Below are positions 16,627 to 25,108 of a stretch of DNA of 64,000 nucleotides, piece by piece (the first letter of the stretch is position 1; the number at the start of each line of letters is the position of its first letter). A program made the position numbers and the translations under genes. Source of the stretch: CAYGOC01 sp964351495 (GTDB taxonomy: Bacteria; Chlamydiota; Chlamydiia; Chlamydiales; SM23-39); the NCBI GenBank assembly GCA_964351495.1, contig CAYGOC010000007.1:1-64000 (forward strand), given 5' to 3'. The notes beneath the pieces are model-generated. The model searched no databases. It was not told the DNA's origin and saw only the letters and a program-made list of their open reading frames with translations.

Positions 16627-17672
16627 GGAACAAATACTCCTAGCCCCGTGCAAGATTTCCCTACCACATCTATGCTTGTAAAACTAGGTAGAAGCTGAGA
16701 GATAAACCGATTCCATTCTGTAATTGGCTTTGAAGCTACATAAACTACATCCCCCGGCATAAGCAAGAGGCTATCATTAGGAAGATGAATTACATGCTCC
16801 CAGCTTAAAGTATAAATTTTCGGTTTTACAACGCTCCCTCGAATCACTTGTATATACGACTTATCTCCTGTATAAGGAATCCCGTTAGCAGAAGCTAAAG
16901 CCTCCCTTAAAGAAAGAAAACCGGATGGCAGACTCAGCACCCTAGGACTGTTCACCTCTCCCATAACCATCAAAGTAGCAGAAGAAGGCTCTGCTATATA
17001 CACCTTATCTCCCCCTTTCATCACTACATTTTGAGACATGTCTCCCTCTTTTAAAAGCTTATATAAATCTACCGCTAAAGGAACATTATCTCGAATTACA
17101 TAGCTTTTAAATAAGTTGGCCTCCGGTGGTACTTTTGCTTTTGATAAAATATCAAAAAGGCGCACCTTCCCATCTACAGGAATGCTCGGAAGTTGTACCA
17201 TTCCGGCAAGCTCTACTTTTTTTAAGGTCCTGTTTTTATAATCTACATACACTTCTATATCATCGATCTCTCTTCGATAACTTTTTTCTATTAGCGCTTT
17301 TGCTTGGGCTAGAGTTTTCCCTTCCACCTCTACAGGGGAAAGATCGGGAAGATAAATCTTCCCATCCGTCACAGAAAATCCTACTTTAGAACCAATCTCT
17401 TGAACCGAATTCGCTAAGTCTTTTCTCTTAGGATGATAAATCGCTATCATCAATACATCCCCTGAATGGATGGTATCTTCATATTCCTGTAAAAGCTCTT
17501 CTGAAAGCCCCTCAAAAGATTTTCCTTCCATCTCTAAAATAGAGAATTTTCCTTCTTTAATTTTATAAGAATCTAAAACAAACTCTTCTGCGCCAAAAAC
17601 TCCTTTTCCCATATACGGAGAGCCGCAAGAGGTGAGAAAAATAAGAGAAAACAAAAAAAGAACAACTTTCAT
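16623..17672 (-). CDS. Wza-like polysaccharide export lipoprotein
   Basis: 349 aa. Signal peptide with lipobox LTSC (C16), then a polysaccharide-export (Poly_export) domain beginning SGDVLMIAIYHPKRKDL and two SLBB-type repeats (around KKVELAGMVQLPSIPVDG and SATLMVMGEVNSPRVLSLP). These proteins form the outer-membrane export channel for capsule or exopolysaccharide together with a Wzc partner, which is the next gene. No polymerase (Wzy) or flippase (Wzx) is seen nearby, so the exported substrate is unknown. Confidence 0.85.
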   Translation of the reverse strand: MKVVLFLFSLIFLTSCGSPYMGKGVFGAEEFVLDSYKIKEGKFSILEMEGKSFEGLSEELLQEYEDTIHSGDVLMIAIYHPKRKDLANSVQEIGSKVGFSVTDGKIYLPDLSPVEVEGKTLAQAKALIEKSYRREIDDIEVYVDYKNRTLKKVELAGMVQLPSIPVDGKVRLFDILSKAKVPPEANLFKSYVIRDNVPLAVDLYKLLKEGDMSQNVVMKGGDKVYIAEPSSATLMVMGEVNSPRVLSLPSGFLSLREALASANGIPYTGDKSYIQVIRGSVVKPKIYTLSWEHVIHLPNDSLLLMPGDVVYVASKPITEWNRFISQLLPSFTSIDVVGKSCTGLGVFVP

Positions 17673-17775
17673 AAAAACCTGCTAAACTCCCCCCATTTTG
17701 AAGACTTTCTTTTTTCTATTCCACTGCTTTTCTTTTTCTTGTTTTCAGAGAAAAGAGAAGGTATCCTTTATCTAT

Positions 17776-18738
17776 ATGAAACGTGTTTTTATTACAGGAA
17801 TTGCCGGATTTATTGGATTTCACCTAGCCCTTTTTTTACAAAAAAAAGGAATTCCTGTTTTTGGTATAGACAACTTTCATCCCTTTTATGATCCCCTCTT
17901 TAAAAAAGAGAGAGCCTCTATTCTACAAAAAAGCGGTATCGCAGTTTCTTCTTTAGATGTCAATCAGGCCTTATCTGTTAAAGCCCTTTTACAAAAAGAA
18001 CAAGTAACCCATGTTATCCATCTAGCTGCGCAACCGGGAGTACGCCATCCTGTTATTTCTGACTATGTACAAGCAAACTTAGAAGGATTTGCTTCTATTT
18101 TAGAGGTGGTAAAATCGCTTTCTATTCCTCTTATTTTCGCCTCTTCTTCTTCTGTATATGGGAAAAACGAAAAAATCCCTTTTACAGAAACCGATCTAAC
18201 AGAGAATCCTGCGAGCTTTTACGGCGCCACAAAAAAAGCCAATGAACTTATGGCTAAAAGTTTTTATAACACGTACGGAATCCCTATGGTAGGTTTTCGT
18301 TTTTTTACTGTTTATGGTCCTTGGGGAAGACCCGATATGGCTTACTTTTCTTTTACAAAAAAAATTCTGAAGGGAGAGTCTATATCTCTTTTTAAGGAAG
18401 GAAAATTAAAAAGAGATTTTACCTACATAGACGATATTGTTCCTGCTATCTATAACGCTTTAACCCTTCCTCCTTCTTTTGAAATTTTTAACCTAGGCCA
18501 TACGAATCCCCACTCTGTAGAAGAGCTGGTTTTTTTCTTAGAAAGGTTTTTAGGGAAAAAAGCGGTAGTTGAAAAAATCAAAGAAGATAAAAAAGAACCT
18601 CTAATCACCTTTGCAAACTGTGAAAAAGCAAAAAAGCTTTTGGGTTTTTCTCCTATTATTTCTTTAGAAGAAGGTATTTCTAGGTTCGTTTCCTGGTATC
18701 AAAAGAGTTTTCCCGCAAAAGTTTTTGAAACGCTTTAG
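17776..18738 (+). CDS. UDP-glucuronate/UDP-glucose 4-epimerase-type SDR
   Basis: 320 aa from the ATG at 17776, where the NAD motif FITGIAGFIGFH begins at the right distance; an upstream in-frame TTG would add 26 implausible residues. The catalytic SSSSVYG and YGATKKANE (YxxxK) are intact, and FRFFTVYGPWGRPDMA is the signature of UDP-glucuronate 4-epimerases (GAE). It would supply UDP-galacturonate or a related sugar to the neighbouring polysaccharide genes. It is divergent from the Wza-like gene and overlaps the 3' end of nnr by 59 bases. Confidence 0.86.
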   Translation: MKRVFITGIAGFIGFHLALFLQKKGIPVFGIDNFHPFYDPLFKKERASILQKSGIAVSSLDVNQALSVKALLQKEQVTHVIHLAAQPGVRHPVISDYVQANLEGFASILEVVKSLSIPLIFASSSSVYGKNEKIPFTETDLTENPASFYGATKKANELMAKSFYNTYGIPMVGFRFFTVYGPWGRPDMAYFSFTKKILKGESISLFKEGKLKRDFTYIDDIVPAIYNALTLPPSFEIFNLGHTNPHSVEELVFFLERFLGKKAVVEKIKEDKKEPLITFANCEKAKKLLGFSPIISLEEGISRFVSWYQKSFPAKVFETL

Positions 18739-20215
18739 GAAGGTTTTTGATTAAATCAGAAGCGATAAATCCGTAAGAGCTTTTTTCCTCAGCACAAATC
18801 TCCCCGGAGATTCCCTGTAAAACCGCAGCTAAAATGGTAGCCTGCAATGGAGGAACCCCTTGCGCTAGTAAGGAAGCAACCACACCTGTTAAGACATCTC
18901 CCGATCCCGCTTTAGCCATACCCGGATCTCCAAAAGAGGATAAGAATGGTTTGTTTTTAGGAGAAAAAATAAAGGTAGGAGCCCCTTTTAAAATAAGTAT
19001 AACCTCTTTTGTGTCTACATACTGCTGAGAGGCCTCTATAAGATCCTTGTCTTTTTCGTATTCCTTATGAAGAAGTCTTTCCATCTCTTTTCTGTGAGGC
19101 GTTAAAATGGCTCCTTTACAAGAAAAATCTTCTTTTTGGGATAGAAAGAAAAGGGCATCTGCATCTAGCACCAAAGGAACCTTGATCTGCGGAATCAATT
19201 TTTCTAAAAAAGCAAAAGTGGTTTTTTCTCTTCCTATTCCAGGGCCTATATAAACTGCTTTAGCTCTTTTTAGCTCCTCTTCTACTACCTTTTCTTCTAA
19301 AAAAGAGTGTACAATCACCTCTTCTGCCAGTTTTTTTGGTTTCTCTTTTCCCATGAAAAAAAGTTTCATCATACCGCATCCTGAACGAAGAGCCGCTAAA
19401 GAAGAAAGGCTTGCAGCCCCTTCCATCTCTTCGGTGCCTGAAAACCCTAGTACCATGCCTGTTTGGTATTTGTGTCTTTTCTTTACTATCTTGGGAAGAA
19501 AAGTTCCCACCTTCTCTTTTTGTAAAAAAAGAAAAGAAAAAGCTGCTTTTTCTTCTTTTTCTGGGGGAAGCCCAAAAACCACCTTTTCCAGTTTTCCTAC
19601 TACATTCCACCCTTTTTCTAAAAAATATCCTGTCTTATAAAAACCCAAAGCAGTGGTATGAAAGGCCTCTATAGAAATATTGCCTACAAGACCTGTAGTG
19701 GCATCAAGACCGGATGGTATATCTATAGAAAAAATAGGAAGACTGCTTTCATTGGCTTTTTGAACAAGGCTTTTTAAAGGCTCTTCTAAAGATCCCTTAA
19801 AACCCGTTCCTAAAAGGGCATCTACTATAATCCCTTTTTTGGGAAAAAGGTCTTCTTTTTCCCAAGAACAGATTTTCCCTCCTTTCTCTTCAAATGCCTT
19901 TCTTTTTTTTTGCGAAAGAGGAGAAATCTCCTCCAAAGAGAAGGGACAGTAAGCTATGACCTCTATTTTCTTTTCTATACATAAAGAGGCTACTGTAAAT
20001 CCATCTCCCCCATTATTCCCTTTTCCTAAAAGAAAATAGACTCTTTTTTCCGTGTTTTTTTGAAGAGTTTTTTCTATTTTCCGAAAAACACCTAAAGCAG
20101 CCTTATCCATGAAAGCCTCTTCAGAACAGCCTTCTTTAATAGCCTCTTTCTCTAATTTTCTTCCTTCTTCGGCTGTGATTACCTTTTCTGAAAAACTAAG
20201 AAAATCCTGCTTCAA
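18680..20215 (-). CDS. nnr: bifunctional NAD(P)H-hydrate epimerase / ADP-dependent dehydratase
   Basis: 511 aa, the full-length fusion. The N-terminal YjeF/NnrE domain carries GKGNNGGDGFTVA and IDIPSGLDATTG; the C-terminal NnrD ribokinase-like domain carries LTPHRKEMERLL and GDPGMAKAGSGDVLTG. The protein repairs damaged NAD(P)HX in the cytoplasm. The start is TTG after GGAG, overlapping the gpsA stop by four bases, so it is translationally coupled to gpsA. Confidence 0.93.
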   Translation of the reverse strand: MKQDFLSFSEKVITAEEGRKLEKEAIKEGCSEEAFMDKAALGVFRKIEKTLQKNTEKRVYFLLGKGNNGGDGFTVASLCIEKKIEVIAYCPFSLEEISPLSQKKRKAFEEKGGKICSWEKEDLFPKKGIIVDALLGTGFKGSLEEPLKSLVQKANESSLPIFSIDIPSGLDATTGLVGNISIEAFHTTALGFYKTGYFLEKGWNVVGKLEKVVFGLPPEKEEKAAFSFLFLQKEKVGTFLPKIVKKRHKYQTGMVLGFSGTEEMEGAASLSSLAALRSGCGMMKLFFMGKEKPKKLAEEVIVHSFLEEKVVEEELKRAKAVYIGPGIGREKTTFAFLEKLIPQIKVPLVLDADALFFLSQKEDFSCKGAILTPHRKEMERLLHKEYEKDKDLIEASQQYVDTKEVILILKGAPTFIFSPKNKPFLSSFGDPGMAKAGSGDVLTGVVASLLAQGVPPLQATILAAVLQGISGEICAEEKSSYGFIASDLIKNLPKAFQKLLRENSFDTRKRT

Positions 20216-21210
20216 AGTTTCTCCTCTTTAATAGCCCTTTTTAAAAGAGCTCTAACCGCATCTTTCGGATTCATCTTTTCATATAAAATGGCGTATACCA
20301 CTTTTGTAATAGGAAGCTCCACATGATGTTTTTGTCCCAGCTCTAAAGCGGAAACGCAGGTATAAGCTCCCTCTACTGCCATCCCTATCTTTTTTTTCGC
20401 CTCCTCTAAAGAAAGCCCTTTGGCAATTAAATGTCCAAATCGATAGTTTCTACTCAGTTTTGAAAGACAGGTAACACATAAATCTCCCATTCCAGATAAA
20501 CCATTTAATGTCTCCTTATTACACTTTTGGGTCTCAGAAAGTTTTCTCATTTCATGAAGACCTCTTGTCATAAGAGCTGCTTTCGTATTGTCTCCAAATC
20601 CAAGTCCATCAGAAATCCCACAAGCTATGGCAATAATATTTTTCATAGCAGCCCCGAAAAGAACCCCCCTTATATCCGGGTTGGGATATACCCGAAAGTG
20701 ATCTCCATTAAAAAGGGATAGAATCAACTGGCTTACTTTAGGATCAAAAGAGGCTGCTACTACAGAAGTAGGCAAAGAGCGGATCACTTCTTCTGCATGG
20801 CTAGGCCCGCTTAAACAACCCACTAAAGGAAGCTTCTCTTTTCCTATCACCTCTGCCACCACATCACACAGTAAAAGCCCTGTTTTTTGCTCAATACCTT
20901 TTGAAGTTACAACGATAGGCACAGGATTTTTCCACTTTTTTACTACCTCTTCAAAAACAGGTCTTATTCCCTTAGAAGTAACGCTTTCTACAATCGCTTC
21001 TGCACCTTGTAAAGCCTCCTCCAAGTTTTCCGTAAACAGAAGAAAAGAAGGCGCTTTATACCCTGCAAGCTTAGGATGGGTTCTCGTTTTTTTTAAGTGA
21101 TCCACCAGTTTTTTTTCTCTAGCCCATAAAGTCACTTCATGTCCATTTTCTACCAGAAGAGAGGCTAAAGCAAAACCCCATGTACCTCCCCCCAAATATG
21201 CTACCTTCAT
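20212..21210 (-). CDS. gpsA: glycerol-3-phosphate dehydrogenase [NAD(P)+]
   Basis: 332 aa, usual length. It makes sn-glycerol 3-phosphate for phospholipid synthesis from dihydroxyacetone phosphate. The N-terminal dinucleotide motif is YLGGGTWGFALA (family GxGxxG variant), followed by VVTSKGIEQKTG, LSGPSHAEEV and the C-terminal domain with KNIIAIACGISDGLGFGDN and NGLSGMGDLCVTC. ATG start at 21210. First gene of a two-gene operon with nnr. Confidence 0.95.
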   Translation of the reverse strand: MKVAYLGGGTWGFALASLLVENGHEVTLWAREKKLVDHLKKTRTHPKLAGYKAPSFLLFTENLEEALQGAEAIVESVTSKGIRPVFEEVVKKWKNPVPIVVTSKGIEQKTGLLLCDVVAEVIGKEKLPLVGCLSGPSHAEEVIRSLPTSVVAASFDPKVSQLILSLFNGDHFRVYPNPDIRGVLFGAAMKNIIAIACGISDGLGFGDNTKAALMTRGLHEMRKLSETQKCNKETLNGLSGMGDLCVTCLSKLSRNYRFGHLIAKGLSLEEAKKKIGMAVEGAYTCVSALELGQKHHVELPITKVVYAILYEKMNPKDAVRALLKRAIKEEKL

Positions 21211-21291
21211 ACTTCCTCTTTACTTAGAAAATAGGTTGTTTTTTTTGGTAAAAAGAGATAGATTCCCTTCCCAAAAAAAAGGATGTTTTTT

Positions 21292-22020
21292 ATGAAATTG
21301 TTTCTCTGTTTTCTAGCTTTCTTGTCTTATTCTCCACTACAAGCAGCCCCCTGCTTTTATGAAACGTATCCCTCCATTGTACAGACTTTAGAAAAAAAAG
21401 AAATTCTTTCAAAAAGTGACAACTCTACTAGTTCCGCTACAGCCATTTTATCAGACGGCTCTAAATGGAAAATACACCCCAAAAGTATAGAGACTTTTTC
21501 TACTTGGTCTCTTCATGATCCTGTTTTTATCTCGCTCAGAAAAAGCTTTTACTGGTTTAAAAGAGAACACGATTTTATTTTGTATAACACAGAAAGAGAT
21601 GAAAGCGTCCCTGTAATATTTATAAAACATAAAGAAGAACCCCTTCAGGTTGTGGCGACGGAAGTTTACTACAAAAAAAACACACCGGTTTATAAAAAAA
21701 TCACCACCTATACTTATAAAGAAGAGACCCTTCCTTTAGAAGAAGGAGAGATAGTGCCTAGAACTGTCATACGAAAAGAGCCGGAAACTTCTTATGAATA
21801 TGTAGGAGAACAACCTTCTGATCCTAGAAAAGTACTACGTTTAAGCGACGGTTCTATTTGGATTATCAAAAAAGAATCTCTTTTTCCTCAGTTTATTTTA
21901 GGAACTCCTGTATACGTAGCCACAGATAAAAGCGTTTCCGGACACTACCAGTTTTTGTTAATCACCAAAAACAAGGAAAAGGCTCCCTACGCTCATGCAA
22001 GGGTTCCAAGACCCAGATAG
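21292..22020 (+). CDS. exported protein with two similar domains, unknown function
   Basis: 242 aa from ATG 21292 (AAGGA about eight bases upstream; an ATG at 21283 is the alternative). A signal peptide MKLFLCFLAFLSYSPLQAA leads into the mature protein. Two segments share a pattern: ILSDGSKWKIHPKSIE near residue 55 and RLSDGSIWIIKKESL near residue 185, each followed by a (D/G)-P-V-(F/Y) stretch. This suggests an internal duplication of a small beta domain. No family recognised. The gene stands alone and overlaps the convergent glycosyltransferase gene by 28 bases. Confidence 0.7.
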   Translation: MKLFLCFLAFLSYSPLQAAPCFYETYPSIVQTLEKKEILSKSDNSTSSATAILSDGSKWKIHPKSIETFSTWSLHDPVFISLRKSFYWFKREHDFILYNTERDESVPVIFIKHKEEPLQVVATEVYYKKNTPVYKKITTYTYKEETLPLEEGEIVPRTVIRKEPETSYEYVGEQPSDPRKVLRLSDGSIWIIKKESLFPQFILGTPVYVATDKSVSGHYQFLLITKNKEKAPYAHARVPRPR

Positions 22021-22901
22021 GAGCTCAGCTTCTCTACTGTAATGGGAGATAGGTCTCGGTAATTTCCGATCAGAGGTATATGCTTTAGCAAAGGATTGGG
22101 AGAGGCTACGTTTTGTTTTAAGATGCCATGATTAGGATCTGCCCATAAAGAGAGCACCTTTATGGGAAAAGCCTCTTCCAAATAATAGGTCATAGACAAA
22201 AGCCCTGAATCGGGAACGATAAGATACTGACACCGGTTTTTAATGATAGAGATTGCTTCAAAAAGAGTGGTTTTTCCTCGTAAGTCTAGTACATTTTTTT
22301 GAGAAAAAAGAGGCGTTTTTTCAAACCCGAATAAAACAAAGAAAAGATCTTCTTCTCTTTTGGAAAAGAGCTCTTGCCAGTTTTTTTCAGGCCAGTTACG
22401 CCAGTATCCATAAGCAGTCTCTGCATTTGCCTGCACCCCTACTATAGTTTTTCCCTCCGGGATAGCAAAACTTTTACAAAGACAGTCTAACTCTTTTTTC
22501 CAAGAGAGTTTCGGGGTAACTTTTCCCAGTTGCCATTTTACCCAATAGGTAGGATTGGGCTTTTCTAGTATTACCTCAAAAGCCTCTTTTTCTATCGATA
22601 GCTTTTTTAAAGTTTCTTCAATGTTATAAGACTCTCCCCGCTTCCAATCAGGAGCCACTAGTACGTTTACCCCTTGTAAAAGAGAAAAACCCTCTTCTAG
22701 ATTTTTCCGGATTAAAAAAGTAATTTCCGCATCCGGGATTTTTTCTTGAATCCTTTTGCAAATCGCAAAAAGTCCCAAAGCTATATCTCCAAGACCTCGG
22801 TTCCACCCTAATAAAAATCGCTTTTGCCCTTTCTTTTGGGCCTTTTTCACAATTCTATCTAAAGGGTTAGGGGAAATTTTTCGAAGGAAGGTTTTAAACA
22901 C
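21993..22901 (-). CDS. glycosyltransferase family 9 (heptosyltransferase-like)
   Basis: 302 aa. The N-terminal LLGWNRGLGDIALGL and a C-terminal YLIVPDSGLLSMTYYL segment fit GT9 enzymes (ADP-heptose:LPS heptosyltransferases), though more divergent than the upstream neighbour. It probably adds a sugar to the lipid A-Kdo core at the cytoplasmic face of the inner membrane. GTG start preceded by GGAG, inside the 3' end of the waaF-like gene (43-base overlap), so the two are coupled. Confidence 0.75.
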   Translation of the reverse strand: MFKTFLRKISPNPLDRIVKKAQKKGQKRFLLGWNRGLGDIALGLFAICKRIQEKIPDAEITFLIRKNLEEGFSLLQGVNVLVAPDWKRGESYNIEETLKKLSIEKEAFEVILEKPNPTYWVKWQLGKVTPKLSWKKELDCLCKSFAIPEGKTIVGVQANAETAYGYWRNWPEKNWQELFSKREEDLFFVLFGFEKTPLFSQKNVLDLRGKTTLFEAISIIKNRCQYLIVPDSGLLSMTYYLEEAFPIKVLSLWADPNHGILKQNVASPNPLLKHIPLIGNYRDLSPITVEKLSSYLGLGTLA

Positions 22902-23920
22902 AGCTTCTCCTTAAGGTTTTTTTTACAAAGGGCATATACCTCATCTACGGTAATTTGTTTCATACAACGAAAGTCAATAGGACATTCTCTTAAAAAACAA
23001 GGAGAACAAGAAACCCGTTTAGAAATAGCCCCCTCTTTTTTATAGGGTCCTGTTTTTTCTATATCGGTAGAGCCAAAAAGAGCCACTAAAGGAATATCTA
23101 AAGCGGCAGCTACATGCATAGGACCTGAATCGTTGGTAACTAAAAGATCTAGATTTGCCGTCAAATAGAGAAGCTCTCTTAAAGTAGTAAGCCCTGCCAA
23201 ATTAAGAACCCTTTCTGAAAAGCCTTCAACTATCCTATCCACCGATTTTTTGCTTTTTGCATCTCCAAAAAAAAGGAGAAAAACCTCTTTATTTTGTAAA
23301 AGCCTCTGCAAAAGCTTTCGAAAGTTTTCTTCAGGCCAGCACTTGGCAGGACCATATGCTGCAGAAGGGTTAATACCTACTAAAACCTGTCCTTTCTTAA
23401 ATCCCTTTTCATAAAGAAGCTCTTTTCCTCTTTGTTTCTCCTCCTCTGTTACAAAAAGAGATAAAGGATAAGGCTTTTCTAAGATCCCCAAAGGGCGTAA
23501 AAGAGCCAGGTACTCTTCCACTTGGTGCTTTTTCCCCTCTTTTTTTACAGCTTCTGTCAAAAGAGCCTCTCGGAGAAGGCCTTTAGCATACCCTATCCTC
23601 TGCCTCACCTTAGAAGAATAAAACCACCAAGCAGAAGAAAGCGAGTTAGTAAGAAGAACACCTATATCGTACTCTCTTTGAAGCCCTGTAAGAATCTGGC
23701 TCCTTTGTATAAATTTGCCCAAAAGGCTTTTTCTCCTCTCAAAGGGGTATATTTCGTCTATATTAGGATCCTTTTCTAAAAGGGGGGCTAGCTGCCTTGA
23801 AACCATCACCGTTATATGGGCTTTTGGAAAACAGCCCCTTAAAGCCCCTAACACAGGGGTCCCCATAACAAGGTCTCCGAGCCAATTGGGCATCCTTACT
23901 ATAATCTTAGGGTCAAGCAC
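22859..23920 (-). CDS. waaF: ADP-heptose:LPS heptosyltransferase II-like (GT9)
   Basis: 353 aa GT9. The conserved PNWLGDLVMGTPVL, the INPSAAYGPAKCWP loop, TNDSGPMHVAAALDIP and LFGSTDIEKTGPY segments are all WaaF-type. A Cys-rich piece, SCSPCFLRECPIDFRCM, follows as in WaaF. It transfers heptose to the LPS inner core. GTG start at 23920 chosen because family N-termini extend a few residues before the MPNWLGD methionine. With the next gene it makes a two-gene LPS operon. Confidence 0.86.
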   Translation of the reverse strand: MLDPKIIVRMPNWLGDLVMGTPVLGALRGCFPKAHITVMVSRQLAPLLEKDPNIDEIYPFERRKSLLGKFIQRSQILTGLQREYDIGVLLTNSLSSAWWFYSSKVRQRIGYAKGLLREALLTEAVKKEGKKHQVEEYLALLRPLGILEKPYPLSLFVTEEEKQRGKELLYEKGFKKGQVLVGINPSAAYGPAKCWPEENFRKLLQRLLQNKEVFLLFFGDAKSKKSVDRIVEGFSERVLNLAGLTTLRELLYLTANLDLLVTNDSGPMHVAAALDIPLVALFGSTDIEKTGPYKKEGAISKRVSCSPCFLRECPIDFRCMKQITVDEVYALCKKNLKEKLCLKPSFEKFPLTL

Positions 23921-24006
23921 TTAAGGCCTCTTATTAACTAGAAATAAGCTATTTTCACACACCCCACAAAGAGAAATCAACCCCATTTTTAAGATAAAAT
24001 TAAAGA

Positions 24007-24035
24007 TTGACTTTTTATTAATAATATGGTAAAAT
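24007..24035 (+). promoter_or_regulatory. strong candidate promoter of the two-gene cassette
   Basis: TTGACT (24007-24012) and TAAAAT (24030-24035) are separated by exactly 17 bases, the best sigma66/sigma70-like match I noticed in the window. A start near 24042 would give a leader of about 26 bases containing AAAGGAT before the ATG at 24068. Confidence 0.6.
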
Positions 24036-24067
24036 TTATTCTAAAACTAATATAAAGGATAATAAAA

Positions 24068-25096
24068 ATGAGCTACTTAAAACAACTTGGAAACTATATT
24101 GTTGACCGAGCTTGCTTGGCCTTAGTTCCTATGGAGCAAAGGATGAAAGCAGAAAACAACCTCCATGGTAGAAACTTAACCTCTTTAAATCCCGACGAGG
24201 TAAAAGCTTGGCAGGTAAGCACTATTGATAAAGTAGCAGAAGAGACTTTTAAGGCTTTTCATATAGACAAGATAGAAAAAGCTACTTCCAACCCTTTTGC
24301 CCTTATCGCCGAGTTTTTTGACTCTATAGGCCGTTTTATCCTAAAAAGAGTGGTTACCGTAAAGGTAAGAGAGAAGGCTATTTCTCAAAAAGAGGCGTTA
24401 GAAAAAAAAGAGAACCTCTTAAAAACTATTGAAGACACTTTCTTAACAAGAATGGAGGAGCCTATTGAAGAAGGTCGAGGTGCCATTATGCCTTTCTTAC
24501 GAGACCTTCTTTCCTCAGATGAAACTGTAGAAAAAGGGGACCCTTCTCTTTTACACAACTTTAAAAAAGATCTAGATCGTCATAGATTTACTAAAATTAC
24601 CCACAAAAAAAACGGGAACGAAGCTGTAATTACTTTTGATCCTACAAATCAAGTAGCTAACAAAAACGATTTTATTGAACTGGTCAAACCTAAAGATACG
24701 ACCTCTGTCATGGAATCGCCTTATCATAAAGCTTTACAAACTGTATTAAGACAAGTTTCTGCAACCCCAATAGTTACAGGATTTACTAAACATTTAGAAG
24801 AAACTATCACTAAACATATAAACGTTTTAGAAGAACTCGAGCCTTTTAAAGGGTTTATGTTTCTTTGTGCTGATATAGCTGTCGAAGCTACTATTGAAGA
24901 GAAGGAAAATGAACATATTGTAACCCAAACGATGCAGGCCCCCATTCAACTCATGCATAACAGAGAAGAGGTAGGCTCTTACGAAATAGATCTTATTTTT
25001 CATTTAGACCCTCAATCGGGAGCTATAAAAACCGTTTCTGCAAAGATTAAACATATTAACTTAGACCCAACCTTAATTGGGGATTGGAAGGAATAA
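24068..25096 (+). CDS. unrecognised protein, first gene of a lineage-specific pair
   Basis: 342 aa, no signal peptide. Helical N-terminal half with a hydrophobic stretch around residues 78-95 (NPFALIAEFFDSIGRFIL) followed by basic residues, then charged helices. The C-terminal part from about residue 190 looks like a mixed alpha/beta domain that ends with PIQLMHNREEVGSYEIDLIF and a DP motif. A similar ending occurs in the next gene. AAGGAT precedes the ATG. Lack of a Sec signal and of any known domain leaves a type III-secreted effector or inclusion-related protein as a guess only. Confidence 0.75.
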   Translation: MSYLKQLGNYIVDRACLALVPMEQRMKAENNLHGRNLTSLNPDEVKAWQVSTIDKVAEETFKAFHIDKIEKATSNPFALIAEFFDSIGRFILKRVVTVKVREKAISQKEALEKKENLLKTIEDTFLTRMEEPIEEGRGAIMPFLRDLLSSDETVEKGDPSLLHNFKKDLDRHRFTKITHKKNGNEAVITFDPTNQVANKNDFIELVKPKDTTSVMESPYHKALQTVLRQVSATPIVTGFTKHLEETITKHINVLEELEPFKGFMFLCADIAVEATIEEKENEHIVTQTMQAPIQLMHNREEVGSYEIDLIFHLDPQSGAIKTVSAKIKHINLDPTLIGDWKE

Positions 25097-25108
25097 AAAG
25101 GTAATATT

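Noticed and set aside
19260..19674. Open frames antisense to nnr
   Set aside because: They are shadows of the well-supported enzyme on the other strand, low in complexity and without start signals.
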